A stretch of DNA of 64,000 nt from Bacteriovoracaceae bacterium (lineage in GTDB: Bacteria; Bdellovibrionota; Bacteriovoracia; Bacteriovoracales; Bacteriovoracaceae), in assembly GCA_947377285.1 (NCBI GenBank), contig CANCFT010000003.1, positions 62,001 through 126,000 of the forward strand, given 5' to 3'. Positions 40,209-51,754 of this stretch are shown here, piece after piece (position 1 is the stretch's first letter; every line of letters begins with the position of its first letter). The notes under the pieces are model-generated. The model searched no databases. It had not been told where the DNA came from and worked only from the letters and a program-made list of their open reading frames with translations. The translations under genes were made by a program, and so were the position numbers.

Positions 40209-41393
40209 ATGTATCACAATATAGATTTATCTCCATTTAAGAATAAAAAAACTGCGCTAGTACTTTCGGGGGGGGTGGTTAAAGCTGCTTCTTGGCACCT
40301 CGGAGTCGCTCTTGCTCTTGAAGAGTTTGGGTTTGTTTTAAAACATAACAAATCCCCTATCAATCCAGACTTTGAGATTTCGACCTATGTTGGCTCAAGT
40401 GCAGGATCACTTATAAATCTTTATTTCGCCTCAGGGTTCAGGCCAATTGATGTAATTGATGCAACTATTAATCGAAGCAATGCCAAAACATCATTAAGGC
40501 CTGTCGCTTACTCAGACATGTTATCTCGAAAAATGCCGACTCGTGATGCATTCAATTTTGATTTTTATAATCCATTTGAAGGCTTTCCTTCTTTGTTAAA
40601 ACAAATGGCAAAACCACTTTTAAATATTTCGGGCTTATTTTCGACTGAGGGATTAAATCAGTACATGCAAAATCATGTAATACTTTCTCAGGACTTCAAA
40701 GAATACATGGCAGATATGTTTGTCGTTGCAACTCAACTCGATCATTCAAGAAAAGTTATCTTTAGTAAATACAATTACCCAAGTCCGATTCATGATTCAA
40801 CCGCAGAATATTATACTGATGTAGATATTACTCAAGCCATTAGTGCCAGCATGAGTGTGCCCCCCTTTTATGCTCCATTTCCCGTTAAAAACCCTCGTAC
40901 ATCTCGAATTGATTATTATATAGATGGTGAAATTCGCGAAACATTATCTAACCATGTCGCAGTTGATAACAAATGTGACTTTGTCATAAGTTCTTGGACG
41001 CATACCCCTTATCATTATCATGATGAAATAGGCTCGTTAATCAACTATGGTTTACCCGCAATATGTATGCAGGCAATTTATCTAATGATTCAAAAAAAAA
41101 TTGTTGCTTCAAGAAGTCAAACAACTTTGGCTAAAGATATTATTGGCACCGTTTCTGATTATATGTCTTCTAATAATTTTTCCCAAGCAGACCGCGCCAA
41201 AATCACCTCAATTCTCGAAAGAAAAATGAATTATAATCCCAATTTAAAGTTTATAGATATATACCCAGATCATTCTCACTATAAGCTCTTTTTTACTAAC
41301 TCATTTTCCCTAGACCCACAGAAGGCAAAATATATTATGACTGCTGGTTACAAAAAAACTTTTGAAGTATTTAAAAAATTAGAATGGGAATAA
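40209..41393 (+). CDS. patatin-like phospholipase
   Basis: ALVLSGGVVKAASWHLGVA, GSSAGS (GxSxG), DYYIDGEI (DG). Confidence 0.88.
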   Translation: MYHNIDLSPFKNKKTALVLSGGVVKAASWHLGVALALEEFGFVLKHNKSPINPDFEISTYVGSSAGSLINLYFASGFRPIDVIDATINRSNAKTSLRPVAYSDMLSRKMPTRDAFNFDFYNPFEGFPSLLKQMAKPLLNISGLFSTEGLNQYMQNHVILSQDFKEYMADMFVVATQLDHSRKVIFSKYNYPSPIHDSTAEYYTDVDITQAISASMSVPPFYAPFPVKNPRTSRIDYYIDGEIRETLSNHVAVDNKCDFVISSWTHTPYHYHDEIGSLINYGLPAICMQAIYLMIQKKIVASRSQTTLAKDIIGTVSDYMSSNNFSQADRAKITSILERKMNYNPNLKFIDIYPDHSHYKLFFTNSFSLDPQKAKYIMTAGYKKTFEVFKKLEWE

Positions 41394-41397
41394 AACA

Positions 41398-42012
41398 TTA
41401 ATTAACTAAGAATTCTACAGTAAAACCATTTGTAAAATTATCATATTTGTCATTATTCCTAAATCGCAATGACCAATTGTTTGATTTACAATAATGAGAA
41501 AGCGACAATAATCCAATTCCATGGTTTTTACTATCATCTTTAATAGTGCCTTTTTCTTTGATTAATTCAGCTTTCGACAATGATATTCCCAAGCCGTTGT
41601 CTACAAATGAGATAACCCCTGGAGAAGTTTTTATAATTATTTTTGTAGAGCCTGCCTCAATGCTGTTTTTAGTAATATTTTGAATGGCATTCTTTAAAAG
41701 ACTTATATCTGTTTCAAGCATTATATTTTTTTCATTTATGAAAGTCATAACGACTCCATCGTGGGTGCTATTAAACTCTCTAACAAGTTCTTTAAAAAAT
41801 GTATCTGAATAAAACTGAATAACTACAGGTCCACTAATTGTAGACTTTATAAAATCTGCACATTCAATACTAATTTTCATAGCACTTGCTATTTTTTGCT
41901 TTATTTTTACAATATCCGTTTCTTTTTCAGCAATTTTTAAAGTGACAATAATTTTTGTAAGCGAATTTATTACATCATGAGTAAACCGCTTCAGTTTTTC
42001 TTCTTTATCCAT
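41398..42012 (-). CDS. cytosolic histidine-kinase-like protein (HATPase)
   Basis: H-box FTHDVINSLT, N-box NITKNSIEAG, VDNGLGI, HGIGL. Confidence 0.8.
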   Translation of the reverse strand: MDKEEKLKRFTHDVINSLTKIIVTLKIAEKETDIVKIKQKIASAMKISIECADFIKSTISGPVVIQFYSDTFFKELVREFNSTHDGVVMTFINEKNIMLETDISLLKNAIQNITKNSIEAGSTKIIIKTSPGVISFVDNGLGISLSKAELIKEKGTIKDDSKNHGIGLLSLSHYCKSNNWSLRFRNNDKYDNFTNGFTVEFLVN

Positions 42013-42051
42013 TTCTTATTATTATTTTTTTTGGTATTTTTGGCAATTTTT

Positions 42052-44196
42052 TTAGAGTTGCTCAATTAAATATGAATTTTGAGAACAAAATGATTTTAAA
42101 AACTCAGTTGAGCCGTCAGTATATTCTAATTTAAGATTAAACAATCCCTCTTTATCTCCAACTATAAATATTTTTTCCGCCAACTCGCTTTCTTTTGTAA
42201 AGTTTCCGTCTTTATCTAAAAATGAAGTTTCTATAAACATTTCGCCGCTTTGATTTTTACCATTGGCCTTTAATTCTTTTATGTCCTTAGAAAGGTTAAT
42301 TTGAACTATGCACTGCTCTTTTAAAGAGCTTACTTGGTTCATTTCTAAGACTTTTGCAATAAACTCATTGCCAGGAATTTCTAAATCTTTTTCTGTAGAT
42401 ATGCCAACAAAAACACTATCTTTTAAATGCTTAAACTCTAAATATTTTCTCATTCCACTAGGCATAGTAGGAATTTTTACTTCATACGCATTTAATGCTT
42501 TTTTCTTGGCATTTATTTTTGTGTTTAAAAAGTTTATCAATTCGCCATCTATATTTAATTCTTTTTTCTTAGCTCCAAAAAGATTTCTTGTAGTAAGAGT
42601 ATAGGTTTCACGGTTGCCACCAACAAACTCTTCATCTTCGAAATACATTTCGCCTTCACCAACATAAATTATTTTTTGTGCTACTTCGTGATTAGCAAGT
42701 AGGTATCTGACCATTATGTTTCCGCTTTTAACTCCCGCATACATAATGTATTTAGCTTTTAAAATATTATTAGTATTTTTAAATCCAGCGTCAAAATAAA
42801 ACCTTTGATCAAACTTTGTATCAATTTCCGTATCAACAATATTTGAATTTAAAGTTAGAGTAATCAAGTTTCCTTCAACGTTTATCCCTTTTTTCTCTAA
42901 AAACTTTTGAATACCCTCTTCGTTTATAAGTGGGATTTCCAAACTAGATTTACCATCTAAGTTTAATTCTACTCTTGTTGGAATCATCCCTTGTGACTGA
43001 ACGACTCCAGTTTGAGTATTCATTGCTCCACTAAGTGAGTATCCAAACGAAATTTCTCCAGAACCATTATCATCGCTTCTTTCTGATCTGTCATAATCAG
43101 GAACAAATTCAAAAGTTCTTGCCTGGCGAAGTTTTTGAGTATTCAAATTGACTTCAATTCCTTTTAAAATGAAAGCTGATTCATTTGTTGGACTATTAGT
43201 TGTAAATGCTTCTGATTCAGTAAAAGCTTCAACTGCTTCCTTTTTAGTCATTGCTTTTTTAGGAGCTGCGTACTCATAACTAACATTATCATTTGAATCG
43301 AGATCAATTTCTTGATTATCTATCAGTGTTGTATTTTTTGATTCATTTTGAGTACTCACTTCTGGAAATATTCTTTGAGTATTCATTTTATTAATTTTCT
43401 TTATTGGTGCATTTCCCATTTCTCTGCTAATTACTTTTTGTACTGCTTTAGAGATTGGTCTTTCATATAGTTTTTGATCAATTGTTTGTTTTACGGCCGC
43501 TGGTTGGGCATTTTCTTTGTAATCAAACATAACCATTTCTTCATCATCAACTTTTCTCTCTGTTGATGGCTGAGTAGTCGTCACTGCATCAGCGACTGTT
43601 TCTTCAGTTGTTGTACTTGCCTGGGCAGTTTCAACAGAGTCTTCTATATCTAGATTTTTTATTTCTGCTAGTTTTTCTTTAACTGGAGATCCATTAAAAT
43701 CCAGGTCTATTTTTAAATTTTCAAATTGTGAGTAACCAATTTTCTCAATGTTAAATGAATAGATATTAATTAAGTTGCTATTGTTTATTTCAAATGAAGA
43801 CAGGTCTTCATTACTTACAATATTTTCAACTTTCACTTCTATAGGTAAATTTAATTCTTTTGTTTCTGTAACAATTATTTCTTTTTTTAATTTAATTATC
43901 TGTTTATGTGGAACTAAACCATAACGAGTGTGTTTTATTTTTTTTCCAATCTCAGCGTCAATTGCAGTAATTATCTGAGATGAAATTTGTTCATCATTTA
44001 GTTCATCTTTAACTTGAGATGAATTTTGATTTTTCTCTAATGAAACAGTATTTAAATTTTGAGCCAAATTAGTAAAGGCAGAAAAATTTATTGTCTCAAA
44101 TTGTGATTGATTGCTATTTATAGAATATGCTTTCGACAGCGTTAACGCCGTTATTAAAATAATAGAAGTTGTAGCGAGTGCTTTTTTTATGATCAT
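42052..44196 (-). CDS. large exported hypothetical protein
   Basis: 714 aa, N-terminal signal MIIKKALATTSIILITALTLSKAYS, no recognised family. Confidence 0.7.
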   Translation of the reverse strand: MIIKKALATTSIILITALTLSKAYSINSNQSQFETINFSAFTNLAQNLNTVSLEKNQNSSQVKDELNDEQISSQIITAIDAEIGKKIKHTRYGLVPHKQIIKLKKEIIVTETKELNLPIEVKVENIVSNEDLSSFEINNSNLINIYSFNIEKIGYSQFENLKIDLDFNGSPVKEKLAEIKNLDIEDSVETAQASTTTEETVADAVTTTQPSTERKVDDEEMVMFDYKENAQPAAVKQTIDQKLYERPISKAVQKVISREMGNAPIKKINKMNTQRIFPEVSTQNESKNTTLIDNQEIDLDSNDNVSYEYAAPKKAMTKKEAVEAFTESEAFTTNSPTNESAFILKGIEVNLNTQKLRQARTFEFVPDYDRSERSDDNGSGEISFGYSLSGAMNTQTGVVQSQGMIPTRVELNLDGKSSLEIPLINEEGIQKFLEKKGINVEGNLITLTLNSNIVDTEIDTKFDQRFYFDAGFKNTNNILKAKYIMYAGVKSGNIMVRYLLANHEVAQKIIYVGEGEMYFEDEEFVGGNRETYTLTTRNLFGAKKKELNIDGELINFLNTKINAKKKALNAYEVKIPTMPSGMRKYLEFKHLKDSVFVGISTEKDLEIPGNEFIAKVLEMNQVSSLKEQCIVQINLSKDIKELKANGKNQSGEMFIETSFLDKDGNFTKESELAEKIFIVGDKEGLFNLKLEYTDGSTEFLKSFCSQNSYLIEQL

Positions 44197-44263
44197 AGCT
44201 ATTTGATAATTCTATCAAGGCCATGCATAGGATCAAGAGTGTAATGTTTTTGCCTAGTATATT

Positions 44264-44296
44264 ATGAGTACTCATTCTTATATAATGAGTACTCAT
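44264..44296. promoter_or_regulatory. two identical 12-bp palindromes ATGAGTACTCAT (44264-44275, 44285-44296)
   Basis: Start-to-start spacing 21 bp; upstream of 42052..44196; minus-strand -10-like TATACT adjacent. Confidence 0.7.
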
Positions 44297-44304
44297 AAGT
44301 ATTT

Positions 44305-44730
44305 TTATCGAGGTCTGGTAAATTCACCAATCTGAATACGGATTTTTGCTAGATCAAGCTTATGTTGATACTTTTCAATATCTTCCAACGTTAGACCATC
44401 AGTGTTTTTCAAATGCTCTTGAGCATTTTTTAAGGCAAGTTTTGCTCTTTCAACATCAACATCAGTATTTTCTTCTGCTGTATTTGAAAGGATGACAATT
44501 TTGTTTTCCAAAATTTTGCAAACACCTGTAGAAATGGCAAAGTTTCTATCGCCATAATCAGGACCACCAAAAACACTAAGTACTCCTGTCGCCAACTTAC
44601 TAACGATATGAGTATGTCCTTCGAGTACGTTAATTTGCCCGCGGACCGTTGGTATTAGCAACGATTCCGCAGGAATTCCTTTAGCAATAATTTTCGATGG
44701 CGTAAGGATATCAACTGTAAAATATTTCAT
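44305..44730 (-). CDS. atpC: ATP synthase epsilon subunit
   Basis: MKYFTVDILTPSKIIAKG, position after atpD, ATP-synthase epsilon fold pattern. Confidence 0.94.
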   Translation of the reverse strand: MKYFTVDILTPSKIIAKGIPAESLLIPTVRGQINVLEGHTHIVSKLATGVLSVFGGPDYGDRNFAISTGVCKILENKIVILSNTAEENTDVDVERAKLALKNAQEHLKNTDGLTLEDIEKYQHKLDLAKIRIQIGEFTRPR

Positions 44731-44753
44731 TTGGGCAACCTAATCTCTTAAAA

Positions 44754-46190
<1,437 letters not shown>

Positions 46191-46196
46191 TTACTT

Positions 46197-47066
46197 TTAT
46201 CCGTTCAGAGACTCAGCTCCTGATACTACTTCTGATAACTCAGTTGTAATCGCAGCCTGTCTCTTTTTGTTCATTTTTATTGATAATGTTCTAATCGCTT
46301 TTTTACAGTTCGAAGAAGCTGAATCCATTGCACTCATTCTCGTACCGTGTTCAGCTGCAACCGCATCTAATAGTGCAGTGTAAAGCGTGCTGATATAAGT
46401 TTGAGGAATAAGTGTATTCAATATTTCCGTTGGATTTGGATCGTACTTAAAGTCGAATGGAAATTTTTCAGCCATCTCTTCTTTTTCTGATAAATCCATA
46501 GTCATTGGTAACATTTGTTTTACTTCTGGATCAAAGGAAAGAGCCGAGTGAAAAACATTGTATGCGACAAAGACTTTTCCAACTTCACCAGTTGTAAAAA
46601 GTTCTCCTAATTCAACTCCAACATGTTCCATCTCAATAAAAGTTGGTTCATTTTTAGCAAACGAATAAGTTTTGCCTTTATTGAAAGTTGTATCAAGTAG
46701 ATCTCTTACTTTTTTTCCAATGAAATAAATTTTTACTTCTAGGTTTGTTTCCAAAAGAAACTTTCTAACTTTTTTAGCAAGCTGAGAGTTGTACGATCCA
46801 CAAAGACCTTTATCGGAAGAAATAACTAGCAAAACTGCTTTGTTATTATCTTTCTTCTCATGCAAGTACTCATGGTCATAATCTTGAACTAGTGCTGAAA
46901 CAACTTTAATAGTTGATTCTAGCTCACGCGCGTATGGGCGAGAGTTCACGATATTTTGTTGAGCCTTTGCTAACTTTGCGGCCGAAACGAGCTTCATCGC
47001 TTGAGTAATTTTAGAAGTACTTTTGGTACTTTTAATTTTCTTTTTAAGCTCTTTAATATTCGCCAT
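46197..47066 (-). CDS. atpG: ATP synthase gamma subunit
   Basis: KKKIKSTKSTSKITQAMKLVSAAKL; SSDKGLCGSYN; C-terminal helix. Confidence 0.97.
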   Translation of the reverse strand: MANIKELKKKIKSTKSTSKITQAMKLVSAAKLAKAQQNIVNSRPYARELESTIKVVSALVQDYDHEYLHEKKDNNKAVLLVISSDKGLCGSYNSQLAKKVRKFLLETNLEVKIYFIGKKVRDLLDTTFNKGKTYSFAKNEPTFIEMEHVGVELGELFTTGEVGKVFVAYNVFHSALSFDPEVKQMLPMTMDLSEKEEMAEKFPFDFKYDPNPTEILNTLIPQTYISTLYTALLDAVAAEHGTRMSAMDSASSNCKKAIRTLSIKMNKKRQAAITTELSEVVSGAESLNG

Positions 47067-47101
47067 TATTTAATTCCTAATTTCAGTGTGTCCAATATCT
47101 C

Positions 47102-48610
47102 TTAGTATTTTTTTGTCACTAAGAAAGCTTTTACTGCTTCAAGGATTTTTGCTTCATTTCCACCAGAAATTTCTTTCGAGTTTTTAATTTCAGCCATTAA
47201 CTCCGCGTGTCTTGAGTGGAAAAATTCAAGAACATCTTTTTCTGCATTTCTAATTTTTGCAGTAGGAACAACGTCAAAGTATCCTTTTGTTGCAATTAAT
47301 ATTGAAACAGCTTGGTCTACAACATCAAATGGTGCGTATTGATCTTGCTTTAAAAGCTCAACCAATCTCTCCCCTCTATTTAACTGTCTTTTTGTCGCTT
47401 CATCTAAGTCAGATCCGAAAGCAGAGAAAGCAGCTAGCTCTCTGTACTGAGCAAGATCTAGACGAAGTGTACCAGCAACTTTTTTCATTGCTTTAATTTG
47501 AGCAGATCCACCAACGCGTGAAACTGAAAGACCAACGTTAACAGCTGGACGAATACCAGAGTTGAATAAATCAGACTCTAGGAAGATCTGGCCATCAGTG
47601 ATTGAAATTACGTTTGTAGGAATGTACGCCGAAACGTCACCTTCTTGAGTTTCAATAATTGGCAACGCTGTTAATGATCCAGCACCAAGAACGTCAGAAA
47701 CTTTACAAGCTCTTTCTAGTAATCTTGAGTGAAGGAAGAAAACGTCCCCTGGGAATGCTTCACGCCCTGGTGGACGACGAAGTAGAAGTGACATTTGTCT
47801 ATATGCTTGAGCTTGTTTTGTTAAATCGTCATACACGATAAGTGCGTGACGTTTACTGTCTCTATAGTATTCAGCCATTGTACATCCAGTGTATGGAGCA
47901 ATAAACTGCATAGGTGCAGAGGCAGAAGCTGTTGCTGAAACGATGATTGTATAATCAAGAGCGCCAGCATCTTTTAGTTTTTGTTGAACTTGTCTTACTG
48001 TAGATTGTTTTTGTCCAATCGCTACGTAAACACAAACAACATCTTTACCTTTTTGATTGATGATCGTGTCGATAGCAATGGCAGTTTTACCTGTTTTTCT
48101 ATCGCCAATGATTAGCTCTCTTTGTCCACGTCCAATTGGAATCATGGCGTCGATTGCTTTAAGACCAGTTTGAAGTGGCTCATGTACTGATTTTCTTGCG
48201 ATAATCCCTGGTGCCTTTACTTCTACTACTCTTGTTTCTTTTGATTTAATTTCACCCATACCATCGATTGGCTCACCGATTGCGTTTACTACTCGACCAA
48301 GTAGAGCGTCACCAACTGGTACACTTACGATTCTTTCGGTTCTCTTTACAGAGGTACCTTCTTTAATCGATTGGTCTTCCCCAAGAATGGCAATACCAAC
48401 GTTATTTGTTTCTAAGTTTAAAACCATTCCTGTTGTACCAGATGGGAACTCAACAAGTTCTCCGGCCATAACATTTTTTAACCCGAAAACGCGAGCAATC
48501 CCGTCTCCTACAGTTAATACAGTTCCAACTTCATCAACTTGAAGTCTTGTTTGAAAGTTAGAGATTCTTTCTTTAATAATACTTGTAATCTCTTCTGGAT
48601 TCATTGCCAT
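47102..48610 (-). CDS. atpA: ATP synthase alpha subunit
   Basis: [39 protein letters not shown]. Confidence 0.98.
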   Translation of the reverse strand: MAMNPEEITSIIKERISNFQTRLQVDEVGTVLTVGDGIARVFGLKNVMAGELVEFPSGTTGMVLNLETNNVGIAILGEDQSIKEGTSVKRTERIVSVPVGDALLGRVVNAIGEPIDGMGEIKSKETRVVEVKAPGIIARKSVHEPLQTGLKAIDAMIPIGRGQRELIIGDRKTGKTAIAIDTIINQKGKDVVCVYVAIGQKQSTVRQVQQKLKDAGALDYTIIVSATASASAPMQFIAPYTGCTMAEYYRDSKRHALIVYDDLTKQAQAYRQMSLLLRRPPGREAFPGDVFFLHSRLLERACKVSDVLGAGSLTALPIIETQEGDVSAYIPTNVISITDGQIFLESDLFNSGIRPAVNVGLSVSRVGGSAQIKAMKKVAGTLRLDLAQYRELAAFSAFGSDLDEATKRQLNRGERLVELLKQDQYAPFDVVDQAVSILIATKGYFDVVPTAKIRNAEKDVLEFFHSRHAELMAEIKNSKEISGGNEAKILEAVKAFLVTKKY

Positions 48611-48620
48611 TTTTTACCTC

Positions 48621-49160
48621 TTACGAATTTAAAACACTTTCTTTAAATTTTTCTAATTGATTTTCTAGAGTTGCATCTAACTGTAGGTCTTCAACTGTAA
48701 CTTTATATCCAGCTGAAACATTTTCATTTTTTTTGTATTCTAATATTGTTTCTTTTCCAAGTTTTGCTTGTAGATAATTTTTAAGGTTATCTTTGATGTT
48801 AGCTGGGATTGAATCTTCGCTTCCTTCAATAGTTCCTCTTAAAAATCCTTTTTTATGGTCGTCAATTACAATGACATTTTTAAATATCATTGGCATTAAT
48901 CCAATTCTTTTTTCTTGAATTAAAAAATGCATAAAGTTTTTTGTAATATTTGATAGTCCTAAATCAGCCATAACAACATCTAGAACACTTAATTTTTCTT
49001 CAGTTGTAAAAACTTCTAAAAAAAGTAATGTTTCAAGATTATTACTTTTATTAATCGTTTCAGTTAACTTTGTTAATTCAGACGCTAAGTCTAGCTTTAA
49101 CTCATCAGAGAGTTCAACTAGAGATTGTGCGTATGCTTTAGCGATAATTTGTTCTTTCAT
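48621..49160 (-). CDS. atpH: ATP synthase delta subunit
   Basis: Position between b and alpha; OSCP-like AKAYAQSLVEL and C-terminal pattern. Confidence 0.93.
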   Translation of the reverse strand: MKEQIIAKAYAQSLVELSDELKLDLASELTKLTETINKSNNLETLLFLEVFTTEEKLSVLDVVMADLGLSNITKNFMHFLIQEKRIGLMPMIFKNVIVIDDHKKGFLRGTIEGSEDSIPANIKDNLKNYLQAKLGKETILEYKKNENVSAGYKVTVEDLQLDATLENQLEKFKESVLNS

Positions 49161-49181
49161 ATTATTCCTAATCTTTAACGA

Positions 49182-49727
49182 TTATCTAAGCTCAGAGACA
49201 ATTTTTTGAGTTGCTTTTACTTGAAATTCTTTATTGTTTTTGATTGTTGCCTGAGTCCCAGAAACAACCTTATTAATTAGGTCATGGTTTAACTGATCAA
49301 CCAATTCTGTTTTTTCACCAATTAATTTATTTTCTAAGTCTCTTTTCATTCTTACTATTACTGTTTGTGTTTCTTCGCTTTGGTTTTTAGCAAATTGAGT
49401 TGCATCGGTTGCGTACTCACCTACGATTTTTACAATTTCAGAATCCAGGTTTTTTATTTTTGATTGAAATTGGCTTAGTTTTTCTTCAGCATCTTTATTG
49501 TTTCTTGCAGCTGATTCCATTAATGATTTAACATCTTCTGCTTGCTTGTTAAATTTTTCTCTCAACGGTTTTACAACTTTAGAGAGAATTGCTAGTAAAA
49601 TTATAAAATTTATAAACGGATATTTTAAATCCCAAATAGATGCTTCATGGTGAGCAGCTTCTTCGCTGGCCATAGCGATTGATACAAATGATGTCGTAAA
49701 ATATAAATAATAAATTATCTTTTTCAC
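49182..49727 (-). CDS. atpF: ATP synthase b subunit (with N-terminal signal-like sequence)
   Basis: TM then long charged coiled coil; signal-like MKKIIYYLYFTTSFVSIAMA; operon position. Confidence 0.85.
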   Translation of the reverse strand: MKKIIYYLYFTTSFVSIAMASEEAAHHEASIWDLKYPFINFIILLAILSKVVKPLREKFNKQAEDVKSLMESAARNNKDAEEKLSQFQSKIKNLDSEIVKIVGEYATDATQFAKNQSEETQTVIVRMKRDLENKLIGEKTELVDQLNHDLINKVVSGTQATIKNNKEFQVKATQKIVSELR

Positions 49728-49736
49728 TAGTATTCC

Positions 49737-50180
49737 TTATTTAGTCAGCTTTTCAACAAGATTGCCCGCGAGTTTATCTGCTTCGGCCATTATCTGAGTT
49801 CTTTTTTCTGCCATTTCATTATGTATTTTTGATTTTCTATCTTCGTATTCAGAGTTCATTTTCTCTTCAAGATCTTTCAAAATTAGTCTTTCTTTATTCA
49901 AAACATCGTTTTTCTTTTTTTGTGCGATATCTTGTGAGTCTTGATGAGTCTTTTCGATTTTAGCTTTGTATTGCTCAGCTAAGTCTTCTGCTTTTTTATA
50001 AATATTATGAGCTTGAGATTCAAGTTTTGTCGTTTTGCTTTCTCTCAATTCTAAAACTTCTTGCATTCTTCTAAAGAGTAACGGAGCTAGAGTATTAAAA
50101 AATACAAGTAGGAATCCAAATTGAATGAGAACTGTTTGATCGATTTTGAGAGCTCTTAATATAATTAAAATCGTATCCAT
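49737..50180 (-). CDS. ATP synthase b' subunit
   Basis: N-terminal TM and coiled coil; operon position upstream of b. Confidence 0.8.
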   Translation of the reverse strand: MDTILIILRALKIDQTVLIQFGFLLVFFNTLAPLLFRRMQEVLELRESKTTKLESQAHNIYKKAEDLAEQYKAKIEKTHQDSQDIAQKKKNDVLNKERLILKDLEEKMNSEYEDRKSKIHNEMAEKRTQIMAEADKLAGNLVEKLTK

Positions 50181-50350
50181 TGGCTTATAGAACTCCTACA
50201 ACTCAAGGTTATTTTTTGCCTTCGCGTTTCAGCACAAAGTTTTTGAAAATAAAACAGTGTATTGTGAATATTTTTTTCACTTATGAATAATGTTTTAAGC
50301 GGTTATCGTCAAGGAAGATTTAAGAATTTTGTAACATAACGCTATTCGAC

Positions 50351-50695
50351 TTAAGACGTTTTCTTATCGCGCATTTTTGTTGTACCGTGAAAGATTACGC
50401 CCTCTTCCACAATGAGACTCGGCGTTGTAATGATACCTTCAAATCTTGCGGGTTTTAATATTTCAACGCGTGAACTTGCCTTAATATTGCCTTTTACTGA
50501 ACCGGCTATAATTATAATATTTGCGTTAATATCAGCATTGATGATGGCGCCTTCAGAAATGACCACTGTGTCGTTTGAAAATACACTACCATTAACAATG
50601 CCAGCTATTCTGGCCGTTCCATTGAATGATAAGTTTCCTTCAAATTTACAACCCTCTTCAATGATGGCAGAAACTTCGCCGCGTCTTCTCTTCAT
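50351..50695 (-). CDS. bactofilin (polymer-forming cytoskeletal protein)
   Basis: 'SAIIEEGCKFEGNLSFNGTARIAGIVNGSVFSNDTVVISEGAIINADINA' bactofilin beta-helix pattern. Confidence 0.93.
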   Translation of the reverse strand: MKRRRGEVSAIIEEGCKFEGNLSFNGTARIAGIVNGSVFSNDTVVISEGAIINADINANIIIIAGSVKGNIKASSRVEILKPARFEGIITTPSLIVEEGVIFHGTTKMRDKKTS

Positions 50696-50785
50696 GGTTC
50701 ATCCTTGATTTCGATTTTGGTTCTATAGGGGCAGTCATTTTTAAAGACTCTCTACTAACCTAGCTCTTGTCTTTCATAGACTATT

Positions 50786-51730
50786 CTATTTCGATAATAG
50801 AAATTCGTAAATATCGTTAAATTCTGCTTCATTGCTATATTTTAAAACAATATGGCCGGATCCATTTTTTCCTGAATTTATTCCAAAGTGGTATCCAGTT
50901 TTATGTTCTAGAGTCTTTCTAAATTGATCAAGTTTTTCATCAAAAAATGGATTTTTTCGAGTAACTTTCTCTTTAACAGGCTTTTTAGCCTTAATTTCAT
51001 TTTCTAAATCACGTACAGACCAATTACTAGATACCGCCAAATTAGCGAGTCTAATAGCATCCTCACGCTCTTTAACAGCTGCTAAAATTTTAGCGTGTCC
51101 CAAGCTCAACATTTCTTTTTGCAATAGATCGATTACTGGACGAGGTAGATTAAGTATTCTTAAAAAGTTCGCAACACTTGATCTTTCTTTTCCTAATTTT
51201 TTAGCAACATCTTCCTGAGTTAATTTGTATTCATTCATTAGTTGATAGTAAGCCAACGCCTCTTCAACACAGTTTAAATCAGATCGTTGAACGTTTTCGA
51301 TGATTGCCATAATCATCTTTTCTCTTTCAGTCGCTCTTTTTACGACAACAGGCACTTGCCCTAGACCTGCTTTTTTTGCAGCTCTTAATCTTCTTTCTCC
51401 TGCGATCAGTTCGTATTGTCCATTTTCCATTTCTGCTACAATTAGCGGTTGAATAATTCCGTTTTCTTTAATTGATTCTGAAAGTTCTTCTAGGTCTTTT
51501 TCTTTAAAAATTTTTCTAGGCTGATTGGGATTTGTTTTAATAGATGTTACATCAATTAAAAGGGGCGTATTTTCGTAGCGAATTTCTATTTCTTTTTCGT
51601 GCTCTACTTCTTCACCTTGGTCGTTCTGATTACCAAATTTATTATGATAAGTTTGTTGTACAACTGATTGAGGAGTGGACTCCTGTAAAAGTGAAGCGAT
51701 CCCTTTTCCCAATGCTAATTTCTTCGCCAT
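50786..51730 (-). CDS. parB: chromosome partitioning protein ParB
   Basis: NQPRKIFKEKDLEELSESIKENGIIQPLIV, GERRLRAAKKAGL, LTQEDVAKKLGKERSSVANFLRIL. Confidence 0.96.
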   Translation of the reverse strand: MAKKLALGKGIASLLQESTPQSVVQQTYHNKFGNQNDQGEEVEHEKEIEIRYENTPLLIDVTSIKTNPNQPRKIFKEKDLEELSESIKENGIIQPLIVAEMENGQYELIAGERRLRAAKKAGLGQVPVVVKRATEREKMIMAIIENVQRSDLNCVEEALAYYQLMNEYKLTQEDVAKKLGKERSSVANFLRILNLPRPVIDLLQKEMLSLGHAKILAAVKEREDAIRLANLAVSSNWSVRDLENEIKAKKPVKEKVTRKNPFFDEKLDQFRKTLEHKTGYHFGINSGKNGSGHIVLKYSNEAEFNDIYEFLLSK

Positions 51731-51754
51731 ATAAACTCCGTTACTTTTTTATTT

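Noticed and set aside
44114-44296. ORF MSTHYIRMSTHNILGK
   Set aside because: Starts inside the palindromes and overlaps the N-terminus of the 714-aa gene out of frame
50412-50708. 98-aa plus-strand ORF
   Set aside because: Antisense to the bactofilin gene
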